Assembly: GCA_041913045.1 (NCBI GenBank)
Contig: JAYSGB010000011.1
Coordinates: 53,069 to 117,068, forward strand
Source: CAMLOF01 sp041913045
Lineage (GTDB): Bacteria; Pseudomonadota; Gammaproteobacteria; Burkholderiales; Burkholderiaceae_C
Length of the DNA: 64,000 bases
Direction of reading: 5' to 3'
The notes beneath the pieces were generated by a model. The model was not told the origin of the DNA. It searched no databases and was given only the letters and a program-made list of their open reading frames with translations. Positions 52,796 to 61,529 of this stretch are shown here, one piece after another (positions within the stretch are counted from its first letter, which is position 1; each line of letters opens with the position of its first letter). Made by a program: the position numbers and the translations under genes.

Positions 52796-53242
52796 ATGAG
52801 TGACCGCGTCCTCGGCGCGGTGTGTGTTGTCGCGTCCGCCGCCATGGCCTGGGCCGCGCAAGACTACGCCGCAGCCATCTCCTACGAACCCGTCGGCCCG
52901 CGCGCGTTTCCGCTGCTGCTGGCCGCCGGCCTGGGCCTGTCGGGCCTGTGGCTGGTGCTGCGGCCCAGCGCTGGCACGGAGGCTTTCCGTGGTGTGCCCT
53001 GGGGCCCGACCGCCCTGTGCGCGGCCGCTGTGCTGGTCTACGCCCTGCTGTTCCAGTGGCTGGGCTTTCCGCTGGCCACCGCACTGATGGCCGTGCCCGT
53101 GGGCATGGCCTTTGGGGGCAGCTGGAAACAGTCGCTCACCGGCGGTGCTGCGCTGGGGCTGGTGCTCTACCTGTTGTTCGACAAGCTGCTGGACGTGGTG
53201 CTGCCCGCCGGCCCGCTGGCCACCCTGCTCGGAGGAAGCTGA
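52796..53242 (+). CDS. tctB: Tricarboxylate transporter small membrane subunit
   Basis: 148 residues with four predicted membrane helices, the usual size of TctB. The early PVGPRAFPLLLAAGLGLSG motif is conserved in this family. It works with the large permease TctA. It ends 1 bp before the tctA start and is co-translated. Confidence 0.92.
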   Translation: MSDRVLGAVCVVASAAMAWAAQDYAAAISYEPVGPRAFPLLLAAGLGLSGLWLVLRPSAGTEAFRGVPWGPTALCAAAVLVYALLFQWLGFPLATALMAVPVGMAFGGSWKQSLTGGAALGLVLYLLFDKLLDVVLPAGPLATLLGGS

Positions 53243-53243
53243 C

Positions 53244-54767
53244 ATGGAAATCCTGCAACACCTGGTGGCGGGCTTCGGCGTCGCGCTCAGCCCCACCAAC
53301 CTGCTAATCGCCGCGGTCGGTTGCTTCATCGGCACCATCGTCGGCCTGCTGCCCGGCCTGGGTCCCATCAACGGCGTGGCCATCCTTATGCCGCTGGCCT
53401 TTGCCATGAAGCTGCCGCCCGAGACATCGCTCATCCTGCTGGCGGCGGTGTACATCGGCTGCGAATACGGGGGCCGCATCTCGTCCATCCTGCTCAACGT
53501 GCCGGGCGACGCGGGCGCCATCATGACCGCGCTCGACGGCTACCCCATGGCGCGCCAGGGCCTGGGCGGCGTGGCGCTGTCCATCTCGGCCTGGAGTTCC
53601 TTCGTGGGCTCGTTCATCGCCACCCTCGGCATCGTGCTGTTCGCGCCGCTGCTGGCCAGTTGGGCGCTGTCCTTCGGGCCTGCCGAATACTTTGCGCTCA
53701 TGTGCTTTGCCTTCGCCTGCATTGCCGGGTTGATGGGTGACGCACCGGTCAAGGCTGGCCTGGCCGCCATCATCGGTCTGTCCATGTCCTGCGTGGGGCT
53801 GGATTCGAACTCCGGTGTCTACCGCTTCACCGGTGGCGACATCCACCTTTCCGACGGCATCCAGTTCGTGGTTGTGGTGATCGGGGTGTTTTCCATCAGC
53901 GAACTGCTGCTGATGCTGCAGGAGCACCACAGCAGCACCGGCCTGGTGACGCAGACCGGGCGCATGCTGTTCAACCTCAAGGAGCTGGCCCACACCTGGT
54001 GGAGCACCGTGCGCTCCAGCGTGGTGGGCTTTGTGGTCGGCGTGCTGCCGGGGGCCGGCGCCACGATCGCCAGCGCCATGACCTACTCGATGGAAAAGCG
54101 CCTGACCGACAAGGACGGCACCTTCGGCAAGGGCGACATCCGCGGCGTGGCCGCCCCCGAAGCCGCCAACAACTCGGCCGCCACCGGCTCCTTCGTGCCC
54201 ATGCTCACACTCGGCGTGCCTGGTTCGGGCACCACGGCGGTGATGGTCGGCGCGCTCTCGCTCTACAACATCACGCCTGGCCCGGCGCTGTTCACCCAGC
54301 AGCCCGACCTGGTCTGGGGCCTGATCGCCTCGCTGTTCCTGGCCAACGTCATCCTGCTGGTGCTCAACATCCCGCTGGTGGGCGTGTTCACCAAGGTGCT
54401 GAGCGTGCCCAACTGGCTGCTGGTGCCCGGCATCGTGGCCGTCAGCAGCGTGGGCGTGTACGCGGTGCACGCCACCACGTTCGACCTGGTGCTGATGACC
54501 GCGCTGGGCTTTGCCGCCTACCTGCTGCGCAAGCAGGGCATCCCGATGGCACCACTGATCCTGGGCTTTGTGCTCGGCGACATGATGGAACAGAACCTTC
54601 GCCGTGCGCTTTCCATCAGCAATGGAGACGCAGCCATTCTGGTCGGCAGCCCCATTTCCATCGGGTTGTGGACGGCTGCTGCACTCATGCTGGCCGTACC
54701 CGCGCTGATGCGGTTGAGGTCCCGGCGCAAGGTATCACTGGAAGCTGCGCAGCCCATCCACCCGTAA
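53244..54767 (+). CDS. tctA: Tricarboxylate transporter large permease
   Basis: 507 residues with about twelve membrane helices in two halves. The glycine-rich family motifs GLLPGLGPINGVAILMPLAF and VGVLPGAGATIASAMTYSME are present, along with IYIGCEYGGRISSILLNVPG-like sequence. It moves the acid across the inner membrane using an ion gradient. GGAGG precedes the ATG at 53244. It ends the operon, and rarA converges 19 bp away. Confidence 0.95.
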   Translation: MEILQHLVAGFGVALSPTNLLIAAVGCFIGTIVGLLPGLGPINGVAILMPLAFAMKLPPETSLILLAAVYIGCEYGGRISSILLNVPGDAGAIMTALDGYPMARQGLGGVALSISAWSSFVGSFIATLGIVLFAPLLASWALSFGPAEYFALMCFAFACIAGLMGDAPVKAGLAAIIGLSMSCVGLDSNSGVYRFTGGDIHLSDGIQFVVVVIGVFSISELLLMLQEHHSSTGLVTQTGRMLFNLKELAHTWWSTVRSSVVGFVVGVLPGAGATIASAMTYSMEKRLTDKDGTFGKGDIRGVAAPEAANNSAATGSFVPMLTLGVPGSGTTAVMVGALSLYNITPGPALFTQQPDLVWGLIASLFLANVILLVLNIPLVGVFTKVLSVPNWLLVPGIVAVSSVGVYAVHATTFDLVLMTALGFAAYLLRKQGIPMAPLILGFVLGDMMEQNLRRALSISNGDAAILVGSPISIGLWTAAALMLAVPALMRLRSRRKVSLEAAQPIHP

Positions 54768-54786
54768 CAAGCCAGCACGGTTCTGC

Positions 54787-56088
54787 TCAGGCGTCTTTCC
54801 CGCCTTCCTTGTCCAGCCGCCTGAGCAGCGCCAACTTCTCACCGATCTTGATCTCCAGCCCCCGGGACACGGGCTGGTACCAATTTGGCGGCTCCATGTC
54901 CGGCGGAAGGTAGTTTTCGCCCGCGGCAAAGGCATCGGGCTCGTCATGGGCGTAGCGGTAGCCCTTGCCGTAATCCAACTCCTTCATCAGCTTGGTGGGC
55001 GCGTTGCGCAGGTGCATGGGCACGGGGCGGGTGCCGTCCTTCTTGACAAAAGCCTTGGCCTGGTTGAATGCCTTGTACACAGCGTTGCTCTTGGGCGCCA
55101 CGGCCAGATAGACCACGCATTCGGCCAAGGCCAGTTCACCTTCCGGGCTGCCCAGGCGTTCGTACACCTCGGCGGCGTCCAGCGCCAGCCGCAGCGCGCG
55201 CGGGTCGGCCAGGCCAATGTCTTCCGCCGCCATGCGGATGAAGCGGCGCGCCATGTAGCGCGGGTCGGCCCCGCCATCGAGCATGCGCACGAACCAGTAG
55301 AGCGACGCATCGGGGTCGGAGCCGCGCACGCTCTTGTGCAAGGCGCTGATGGTGTCGTAGAACTGTTCACCACCCTTGTCGTAGCGGCGCATGCGCTCGC
55401 CCAGCACCTTGAGCAGCCAAACGTCGGTGATCTGCTCGATCCCCTGGGCCTGAGCCGTCACGGCCAGGGTCTCCAGCGTGTTCAGCAAACGACGGGCATC
55501 ACCATCGGCATAGGCCAGCAGGCGCTGCCGGGCAGCATCTTCCAACTCCGGCACCACACCCAGGGCTTGCGCACGCTGAATCAACTGGTCCAGGTCTGCC
55601 TCCGAAAGGGGTTGCAGCACGTACACCGCCGCGCGCGACAACAGCGCGGAATTCACCTCGAACGACGGGTTTTCGGTCGTGGCGCCCACAAAGGTGAAGA
55701 GGCCGCTTTCCACATGCGGCAAAAAGGCATCCTGCTGGCTCTTGTTGAAACGGTGCACCTCGTCCACGAACACGATGGTGGGCTGCGCGTGCAGGCCGGT
55801 GCGGGCGTGCTCGGCCTTCTCCACGGCATCGCGTATGTCCTTGACCCCGCCCAGCACCGCGCTGATGGCAATGAACTGCGCATCGAAAGCCTGCGCCATC
55901 AGGCGGGCGATCGTCGTCTTGCCCACGCCGGGTGGCCCCCAGAGAATGCAACTGTGCGGCCGGCCGGACTCGAACGCCATGCGCAAGGGCATGCCCTCGC
56001 CCAGCAGGTGTTGCTGGCCGATGACCTCGGACAGGTTGCGCGGGCGCAGGCGCTCGGCCAGGGGAATGTGGGGGCTGTGGGCGTTCAC
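54787..56088 (-). CDS. rarA: Replication-associated recombination protein A (AAA+ ATPase)
   Basis: 433 residues from the chosen GTG at 56088. Walker A is GPPGVGKTTIARLM and Walker B TIVFVDEVHRF; sensor 1 is VGATTENPSFEV, and the C-terminal clamp-loader-like and tetramerisation domains follow. It acts at stalled replication forks. The start is uncertain: the GTG at 56088 begins MNAHSPHIPLAERLRP, and a TTG at 56121 adds 11 residues; neither has a clear Shine-Dalgarno. Confidence 0.94.
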   Translation of the reverse strand: MNAHSPHIPLAERLRPRNLSEVIGQQHLLGEGMPLRMAFESGRPHSCILWGPPGVGKTTIARLMAQAFDAQFIAISAVLGGVKDIRDAVEKAEHARTGLHAQPTIVFVDEVHRFNKSQQDAFLPHVESGLFTFVGATTENPSFEVNSALLSRAAVYVLQPLSEADLDQLIQRAQALGVVPELEDAARQRLLAYADGDARRLLNTLETLAVTAQAQGIEQITDVWLLKVLGERMRRYDKGGEQFYDTISALHKSVRGSDPDASLYWFVRMLDGGADPRYMARRFIRMAAEDIGLADPRALRLALDAAEVYERLGSPEGELALAECVVYLAVAPKSNAVYKAFNQAKAFVKKDGTRPVPMHLRNAPTKLMKELDYGKGYRYAHDEPDAFAAGENYLPPDMEPPNWYQPVSRGLEIKIGEKLALLRRLDKEGGKDA

Positions 56089-56206
56089 GTCGAAGCAGGT
56101 TTGGGAAAAGTGCAAAACCAATTGTCACTCAGCACTGCCTGCACGTACTCGCCCCCGAGCGCTTCGCGCACAATGCGTGTCGAATCTTCAACCACGAACA
56201 CGAGCC

Positions 56207-56509
56207 ATGATCCTCGAACACGCCGACATCCGCATCGACCCCGCGCGCGCAGCCGATTTTGAAGCCGCCATTGAGTTGGGCGCCTCCACCGTCATCTCCC
56301 AGGCCAAGGGCTTTCGCGGCTACAAGGTCAACCGCAGCCAGGAAACCCCGGGCCGCTACGTGCTGATGATCTACTGGGACACACTGGAAGACCACACCGT
56401 GGGTTTCCGCCAATCGGAGGCCTTCACCCGCTGGCGCGGAATCGTGGGCCCCTACTTCCTGCAGCCGCCCGTGGTGGAGCACTTCGAGCTGGTCTGCAAG
56501 TCCGCCTGA
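56207..56509 (+). CDS. Antibiotic-biosynthesis-monooxygenase-fold protein
   Basis: 100 residues of the ABM (dimeric alpha-beta barrel) fold, recognised by EHADIRIDPARAADFEAAI at the start, KGFRGYKVNRSQE in the middle and the FRQSEAFTRWRGIVGPYF block. Such proteins bind small aromatic or heme-like ligands; function is unclear. It lies between divergent rarA and convergent lolA, interrupting the common lolA-rarA order, and stands alone. Confidence 0.85.
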   Translation: MILEHADIRIDPARAADFEAAIELGASTVISQAKGFRGYKVNRSQETPGRYVLMIYWDTLEDHTVGFRQSEAFTRWRGIVGPYFLQPPVVEHFELVCKSA

Positions 56510-56515
56510 GGCGCT

Positions 56516-57166
56516 TTACTGCTTCAGGACTTCCGCCCCTGCGGGCGGTGTGAAGCGGAAGTGACCGGGCTTGAACGCGCTCTGCGTGTCGATGGCGCCA
56601 AACGTCATGAGCGAGCGCTGGCCGAAGCTGTCCAAGATGTCCAGCGCGGCGAGCTGACCGCCCTTGAAGCCGATACGCACCTGCTGCAACTGGCCGTCGC
56701 GCTGGCGCGGCACCGCTTGCACCCAGTTGGTGCCATCCTGACCCGCCACGCTGCTCAACTCGAATACCTTGCCCAGCGCCTTCAAGTCGGCTGCGGCGGC
56801 CAGCAAGGTGGCGGGCGTGTTGCCCAGCACGTCCTGCTGCTTGCGTGAGCTGGCCTGGTTCAGGTCGGCGTCGTACAGCCACAAGGTCTGGCCATCGGCC
56901 ACGATGGTCTGCTCAAAAGGCTTGGTGTATTCAAAACGGAAGCGGTCCGGGCGCTGGAACTCGAAGGTGCCGCTGCTGGTCTTGCTGCGCGGCTGGGCCT
57001 GCCCGTCCTTCTTCGGCGGCGTCACCACCTGGGTGAACGTGGTGCGGCCCTGCTGGGTCTGCTTCAAGAAGGTTTCCAGGTCGCTCAGGCCGTCGGCCCG
57101 CGCGGGGCAGGACAAGGCCACCACGGCAGCGGCCGCCAGGGCCGGAAATGTTGTGAGTTTGCGCAT
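56516..57166 (-). CDS. lolA: Outer-membrane lipoprotein carrier protein
   Basis: 216 residues. The signal peptide ends near CPARADG. The mature protein has LSDLETFLKQTQQGRTTFTQ, then FEFQRPDRFRFEYTKPFEQT and DGQTLWLYDADLNQA, all LolA hallmarks. LolA carries lipoproteins across the periplasm from LolCDE to LolB. It is downstream of ftsK on the same strand. Confidence 0.95.
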   Translation of the reverse strand: MRKLTTFPALAAAAVVALSCPARADGLSDLETFLKQTQQGRTTFTQVVTPPKKDGQAQPRSKTSSGTFEFQRPDRFRFEYTKPFEQTIVADGQTLWLYDADLNQASSRKQQDVLGNTPATLLAAAADLKALGKVFELSSVAGQDGTNWVQAVPRQRDGQLQQVRIGFKGGQLAALDILDSFGQRSLMTFGAIDTQSAFKPGHFRFTPPAGAEVLKQ

Positions 57167-57250
57167 GGGTGTTCAGAGCAATGGCTGGCGGCCGGGGTTC
57201 CGCCCGGCAACGGTCAAGGTGTAAGGCCCTGTAAATGGCAGGGCCGTGCG

Positions 57251-59656
57251 TCAGTCGCCACGCGGCGCCACCAGAATGTCGCGCTGCCCGCTGGACGTGA
57301 GCGCGCTGACGAGGCCCGCGTTCTCCATGTCCTCCAGCAGCCGCGCCGCGCGGTTGTAGCCGATCTTGAGCTTGCGCTGCACGTAGCTGATGCTGGCCTT
57401 GCGGTCTTGCAGCACGATGGCCACAGCCTGGTCGTACAGCGGGTCCTTCTCGCCGTCGCCGCCGCCTTCGCCGAACAGGTCGGCGCCGCCACCCTCGCCA
57501 TCACCAGCACCGCCTTCCAGCACGCCGTCAATGTAGTCGGGCTCGCCGCCTTGCGCCTTCAGGTAGGCCACCACACGGTGCACCTCGTCGTCGCTCACGA
57601 AAGCGCCATGCACACGGGTGGGAAAGCCCGTGCCGCTGGGCATGTAGAGCATGTCGCCCATGCCCAGCAGGGCCTCAGCGCCCATCTGGTCGAGGATGGT
57701 ACGGCTGTCGATCTTGCTGGACACCTGGAAGCTGATGCGCGTGGGGATGTTGGCCTTGATGAGGCCAGTGATCACGTCCACACTGGGGCGCTGGGTGGCC
57801 AGGATGAGGTGAATACCCGCCGCCCGGGCCTTCTGCGCCAAGCGAGCAATGAGTTCCTCAATCTTCTTGCCCACCACCATCATCAGGTCGGCCAGTTCGT
57901 CGATCACCACGACGATGTAGGGCAGACGCTCCAGCGGCTCGGGCTGCTCGGGTGTGAGACTGAAGGGGTTGGGCACGGACTCGCCACGCGCCTTGGCTTC
58001 GTCGATCTTGGCGTTGAACCCCGCCAGGTTCCGCACGCCCACCTTGCTCATCAGGCGGTAGCGTTTTTCCATCTCGCCCACGCACCAGTTGAGGCCGTGC
58101 GCCGCCTGCTTCATGTCGGTCACCACCGGGGCCAGCAGGTGCGGAATGCCCTCATAGACGCTGAGTTCCAGCATCTTGGGGTCGATCAGCAGCAGGCGCA
58201 CGTCCTTGGCGTCAGCCTTGTAGAGCAGGCTCAGGATCATGGCGTTGATGCCCACCGACTTGCCCGAGCCGGTGGTGCCCGCCACCAGGCAGTGCGGCAT
58301 CTTGGCCAGGTCGGCCACCACGGGCACGCCCGCAATGTCCTTGCCCAGACCCATGGTCAGCAGGCTCTTGGCGTCGTTGTACACCTGCGAACCCAGAATC
58401 TCGCTCAGGCGGATGGTCTGGCGCTTGGCGTTGGGCAGCTCCAGCGCCATCAGGTTCTTGCCAGGAATGGTCTCGATCACGCGGATGGACACCAGCGACA
58501 GGGATCGCGCCAGGTCCTTGGCCAGGTTGACGATCTGCGAGCCCTTGACGCCTGTGGCTGGTTCGATCTCGTAACGGGTGATGACCGGGCCGGGCTGGGC
58601 CGCCACCACCACCACCTCCACGCCAAAGTCCCGCAGCTTCTTCTCGATCAGGCGGCTGGTCATCTCCAGCGTCTCGGGCGCCACGCTGGCCTGCTGCTTG
58701 CCAGGTGCGTCGAGGAGATCCACCTGCGGCAGCTTCGAGTCCGGCATTTCGGCGAACAAGGGCTTCTGGCGCTCCTTGACCACGCGAGTGCTTTGCGGCA
58801 CTTCGGCCAGGGTGGGCTCGATGATCTGCACCGGCTTGGGCGGCACCTTGACGGGCTTGGCCACCTGCTCGGGTTCTGGCGCAGCGTCGTCCTCCCACGG
58901 GGCAGGCTCCACACGCTCCATCAACTCGTCAGCCTCGTCGCGCTCGCGTTCGCGCGCCGCCTGCTGGCCAATGCGCACGTCTTCGTCTGCCTCGCGGCGC
59001 TCACGGCGGGACTCAAACCAGCGGTCCAGGCGTTCGCCCAGGCCCTCGGCCGTCTGCCCCCAGGAGAAACGGAACACACGCGCCGTGGTGAACACCAGCA
59101 AGCTCAAGGCCAGCAAGGCAGAACCGGTGGCCCCGAGCCAACGCATGGCTTGCCCACCAATCAGCTCACCCAGCACACCGCCAGCATTGCCCGGGAGAAT
59201 GGCATCCCAGCTGTGCAGGCGCGTCCATTCCAGCGTGGTGCTGGCCACCAGCAGGCCCAGCAGCGCCAGGCCGTACAACACACGTTGCACGGAAGGCTGC
59301 CGCCACCATTTGCCGCCCGATACATCTTCACCTGGTTGGCCGCGCAGCCAACGCGCCAACGCGGCCAGCCAGGTGCGCGAGGCGGCCAGCACGCACCACC
59401 AGACGGAGAACCCCAGCAAGTAGTAACTGACATCGGCCACCCAGGCCCCCAGCTTGCCGCCCCAGTTGTGCACCTGGCCGGCCGTTCCTGAGGTTGACCA
59501 GGCAGGGTCTGCTGGGGAATGGCTGAGCAGCGCCACGAGCCAGAACAGCAGAATGGCCGCACCAAAAACCAGGCCGATTTCCTGGGCGAAACGCGACAGG
59601 CCACTGGGTTGCGGGCTTGCCGTGTCGGCGTTGAGTGTGTTGAGCGAATACGTCAT
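57251..59656 (-). CDS. ftsK: DNA translocase FtsK
   Basis: 801 residues. Four or so membrane helices fill about residues 20-200, followed by an acidic, proline-rich linker (about 230-330). The motor has Walker A VAGTTGSGKSVG and Walker B IVVVIDELADLMM, and the C-terminal gamma winged helix begins QDRKASISYVQRKLKIGYNRA. It pumps chromosome DNA towards dif at the septum. The ATG at 59656 is preferred (MTYSLNTLNADT). It lies upstream of lolA, which follows after 84 bp. Confidence 0.96.
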   Translation of the reverse strand: MTYSLNTLNADTASPQPSGLSRFAQEIGLVFGAAILLFWLVALLSHSPADPAWSTSGTAGQVHNWGGKLGAWVADVSYYLLGFSVWWCVLAASRTWLAALARWLRGQPGEDVSGGKWWRQPSVQRVLYGLALLGLLVASTTLEWTRLHSWDAILPGNAGGVLGELIGGQAMRWLGATGSALLALSLLVFTTARVFRFSWGQTAEGLGERLDRWFESRRERREADEDVRIGQQAARERERDEADELMERVEPAPWEDDAAPEPEQVAKPVKVPPKPVQIIEPTLAEVPQSTRVVKERQKPLFAEMPDSKLPQVDLLDAPGKQQASVAPETLEMTSRLIEKKLRDFGVEVVVVAAQPGPVITRYEIEPATGVKGSQIVNLAKDLARSLSLVSIRVIETIPGKNLMALELPNAKRQTIRLSEILGSQVYNDAKSLLTMGLGKDIAGVPVVADLAKMPHCLVAGTTGSGKSVGINAMILSLLYKADAKDVRLLLIDPKMLELSVYEGIPHLLAPVVTDMKQAAHGLNWCVGEMEKRYRLMSKVGVRNLAGFNAKIDEAKARGESVPNPFSLTPEQPEPLERLPYIVVVIDELADLMMVVGKKIEELIARLAQKARAAGIHLILATQRPSVDVITGLIKANIPTRISFQVSSKIDSRTILDQMGAEALLGMGDMLYMPSGTGFPTRVHGAFVSDDEVHRVVAYLKAQGGEPDYIDGVLEGGAGDGEGGGADLFGEGGGDGEKDPLYDQAVAIVLQDRKASISYVQRKLKIGYNRAARLLEDMENAGLVSALTSSGQRDILVAPRGD

Positions 59657-59791
59657 AAATGCAAGGCGCAAGCTTAACCCAGCAAGAAGGCGGCCCAACA
59701 GCCTGTGCGGCAAAGCAAGCCCATGGCGGCGCCAAGGGCGCGGCCGCACTTTCTACAATAGCGGCTGCCCAGAAACGCACAGATTGCCTTT

Positions 59792-60739
59792 ATGAAACAC
59801 GCCAAAGTCCTGATCCTCGGCTCCGGCCCGGCTGGCTACACCGCCGCCGTCTATGCCGCACGCGCCAACCTCAACCCCGTGCTCGTGACCGGCATCGCCC
59901 AGGGCGGCCAGCTCATGACCACCACCGAGGTGGACAACTGGCCCGCAGACGTACACGGTGTGCAAGGCCCCGAGCTGATGCAGCGCTTCCTGGAGCACGC
60001 CGAGCGCTTCAAGACCGAGATCGTCTTCGATCACATCAACACCGTTGACCTGTCCAAACGGCCTTTCGTGCTGACGGGCGACGCGGGCCAGTACAGCTGC
60101 GACAGCCTCATCATTGCCACCGGCGCGTCCGCCCGCTACCTGGGGCTGCCGTCTGAAGAGGCCTTCATGGGCAAGGGCGTGAGCGCCTGTGCCACCTGCG
60201 ACGGCTTCTTCTACCGTGGCCAGGAAGTCTGCGTGGTGGGCGGCGGCAACACCGCCGTGGAAGAGGCTCTGTACCTCTCCAACATCGCCAGCAAGGTGAC
60301 CCTGGTCCATCGCCGCGACACCTTCCGTGCCGAAGCCATCCTGGTGGACAAGCTGATGGAGAAGGTCCGCGAAGGCAAGATCGAACTCAAAGTGTTCAAC
60401 GTGCTGGACGAGGTGCTGGGTGACGCCACGGGCGTGACGGGCATCCGCATCAAGAACGTGCAGACCGGCGCCACCGAGGACATCAAGCTGCAGGGCTGCT
60501 TCATCGCCATTGGCCACAGTCCCAACACCGAAATCTTCAAGGGCCAGCTGGAGATGAAGGACGGCTACCTGATCACCCAGGGCGGGCAAAACGGTTTTGC
60601 CACGCAGACCACCGTGCCGGGCGTGTTCGCCGCGGGCGACGTGCAGGACCACATCTACCGCCAGGCCATCACCAGCGCAGGCACGGGCTGCATGGCCGCA
60701 CTGGATGCACAACGCTTCCTGGAGCAGCACGCTGGCTGA
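59792..60739 (+). CDS. trxB: Thioredoxin-disulfide reductase
   Basis: 315 residues. FAD binding is shown by ILGSGPAGYTAAVYAARAN, the redox pair by ACATCDGFFYRG (Cys-Ala-Thr-Cys) and NADPH binding by VCVVGGGNTAVEEAL, with the FAD-closing GVFAAGDVQD near the end. It reduces thioredoxin using NADPH. It diverges from ftsK. Confidence 0.97.
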   Translation: MKHAKVLILGSGPAGYTAAVYAARANLNPVLVTGIAQGGQLMTTTEVDNWPADVHGVQGPELMQRFLEHAERFKTEIVFDHINTVDLSKRPFVLTGDAGQYSCDSLIIATGASARYLGLPSEEAFMGKGVSACATCDGFFYRGQEVCVVGGGNTAVEEALYLSNIASKVTLVHRRDTFRAEAILVDKLMEKVREGKIELKVFNVLDEVLGDATGVTGIRIKNVQTGATEDIKLQGCFIAIGHSPNTEIFKGQLEMKDGYLITQGGQNGFATQTTVPGVFAAGDVQDHIYRQAITSAGTGCMAALDAQRFLEQHAG

Positions 60740-60755
60740 GGCATTCAGGGCTGGC

Positions 60756-60785
60756 TTGCCAAGCCCTTGATAACAAAGCTATAAT
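60756..60785 (+). promoter_or_regulatory. Promoter for rpmB-rpmG
   Basis: TTGCCA (60756-60761), an 18-bp spacer and a perfect TATAAT (60780-60785). The start codon of rpmB is 145 bp downstream of the -10 box, leaving a long leader. Confidence 0.8.
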
Positions 60786-60930
60786 GCGCGTTTTGCTTAT
60801 TGCAGAAAATTCAACCGCCCGCGAGCCGGAGCCGTCCACACCGTTTGAGAAAACCGTGGGGCAGGCGGCACAACACAGGACACGGGCGAGGTGCGGCGCA
60901 AGCCGTTAATTTTTCACTGGAGTGTCCATC

Positions 60931-61164
60931 ATGGCACGCGTTTGCGAAGTCACGGGTAAGAAGCCCATGGTTGGGAACAACGTTTCCCACGCCAACAACA
61001 AAACCAAGCGCCGGTTCCTGCCGAACCTGCAATCCCGCCGTTTCTGGGTCGAGAGCGAAAACCGCTGGGTGCGTCTGCGCGTCTCTGGCGCTGCTCTGCG
61101 CCTGATCGACAAGAACGGTATCGAAGCTGTGCTCGCCGACCTGCGCGCACGTGGCCAAGCCTGA
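60931..61164 (+). CDS. rpmB: 50S ribosomal protein L28
   Basis: 77 residues beginning MARVCEVTGKKPMVGNNVSH, the L28 signature, with the FLPNLQSRRFWVE segment typical of the family. It is part of the large ribosomal subunit. The start follows a CTGGAGTG site. rpmG follows after 17 bp. Confidence 0.98.
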   Translation: MARVCEVTGKKPMVGNNVSHANNKTKRRFLPNLQSRRFWVESENRWVRLRVSGAALRLIDKNGIEAVLADLRARGQA

Positions 61165-61181
61165 TTTAAAGGAGCTGCACC

Positions 61182-61352
61182 ATGGCAACCAAAGGCGGAC
61201 GCGAAAAAATCAAGCTGGAATCCACTGCCGGCACCGGTCACTTCTACACGACCACCAAAAACAAGAAGACCACGCCCGAGAAAATGGCGATCATGAAGTT
61301 TGATCCCAAGGCTCGCAAGCACGTGGAATACAAGGAAGTCAAGCTGAAGTAA
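61182..61352 (+). CDS. rpmG: 50S ribosomal protein L33
   Basis: 56 residues starting MATKGGREKIKLESTAGTGH, with FYTTTKNKKTTPEKM and the terminal YKEVKLK of L33. No CxxC pairs are present, so it is the zinc-independent form. A AAAGGAG site lies 8 bp before the ATG. It ends the rpmB-rpmG operon. Confidence 0.97.
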   Translation: MATKGGREKIKLESTAGTGHFYTTTKNKKTTPEKMAIMKFDPKARKHVEYKEVKLK

Positions 61353-61370
61353 TTCAGTCCTTCCCACAAG

Positions 61371-61399
61371 AAACCGCCGCTCACCCCGGCGGTTTTTTT
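61371..61399 (+). terminator. Intrinsic terminator after rpmG
   Basis: AAACCGCC (61371-61378) pairs with GGCGGTTT (61388-61395) around a 9-nt loop, followed by a T-rich run. Confidence 0.9.
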
Positions 61400-61465
61400 A
61401 TGCCTGCTCGGTAAGGCTCACCCCCGAATTCGTCATTTTTGTAATTTACAACTGAATTTTTATTC

Positions 61466-61482
61466 GTTCTCGTTCTGAGAAC
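61466..61482. promoter_or_regulatory. Inverted repeat before the first sulfate-binding gene
   Basis: GTTCTC-GTTCT-GAGAAC has perfect 6-bp arms with a 5-nt centre, 47 bp before the start codon. It may be an operator for the neighbouring CysB-like regulator or a promoter-proximal hairpin; I cannot decide. Confidence 0.35.
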
Positions 61483-61529
61483 TGACCGGCATCATGCGTG
61501 GCATCTGACCACACACCGAAAGGAAAACC

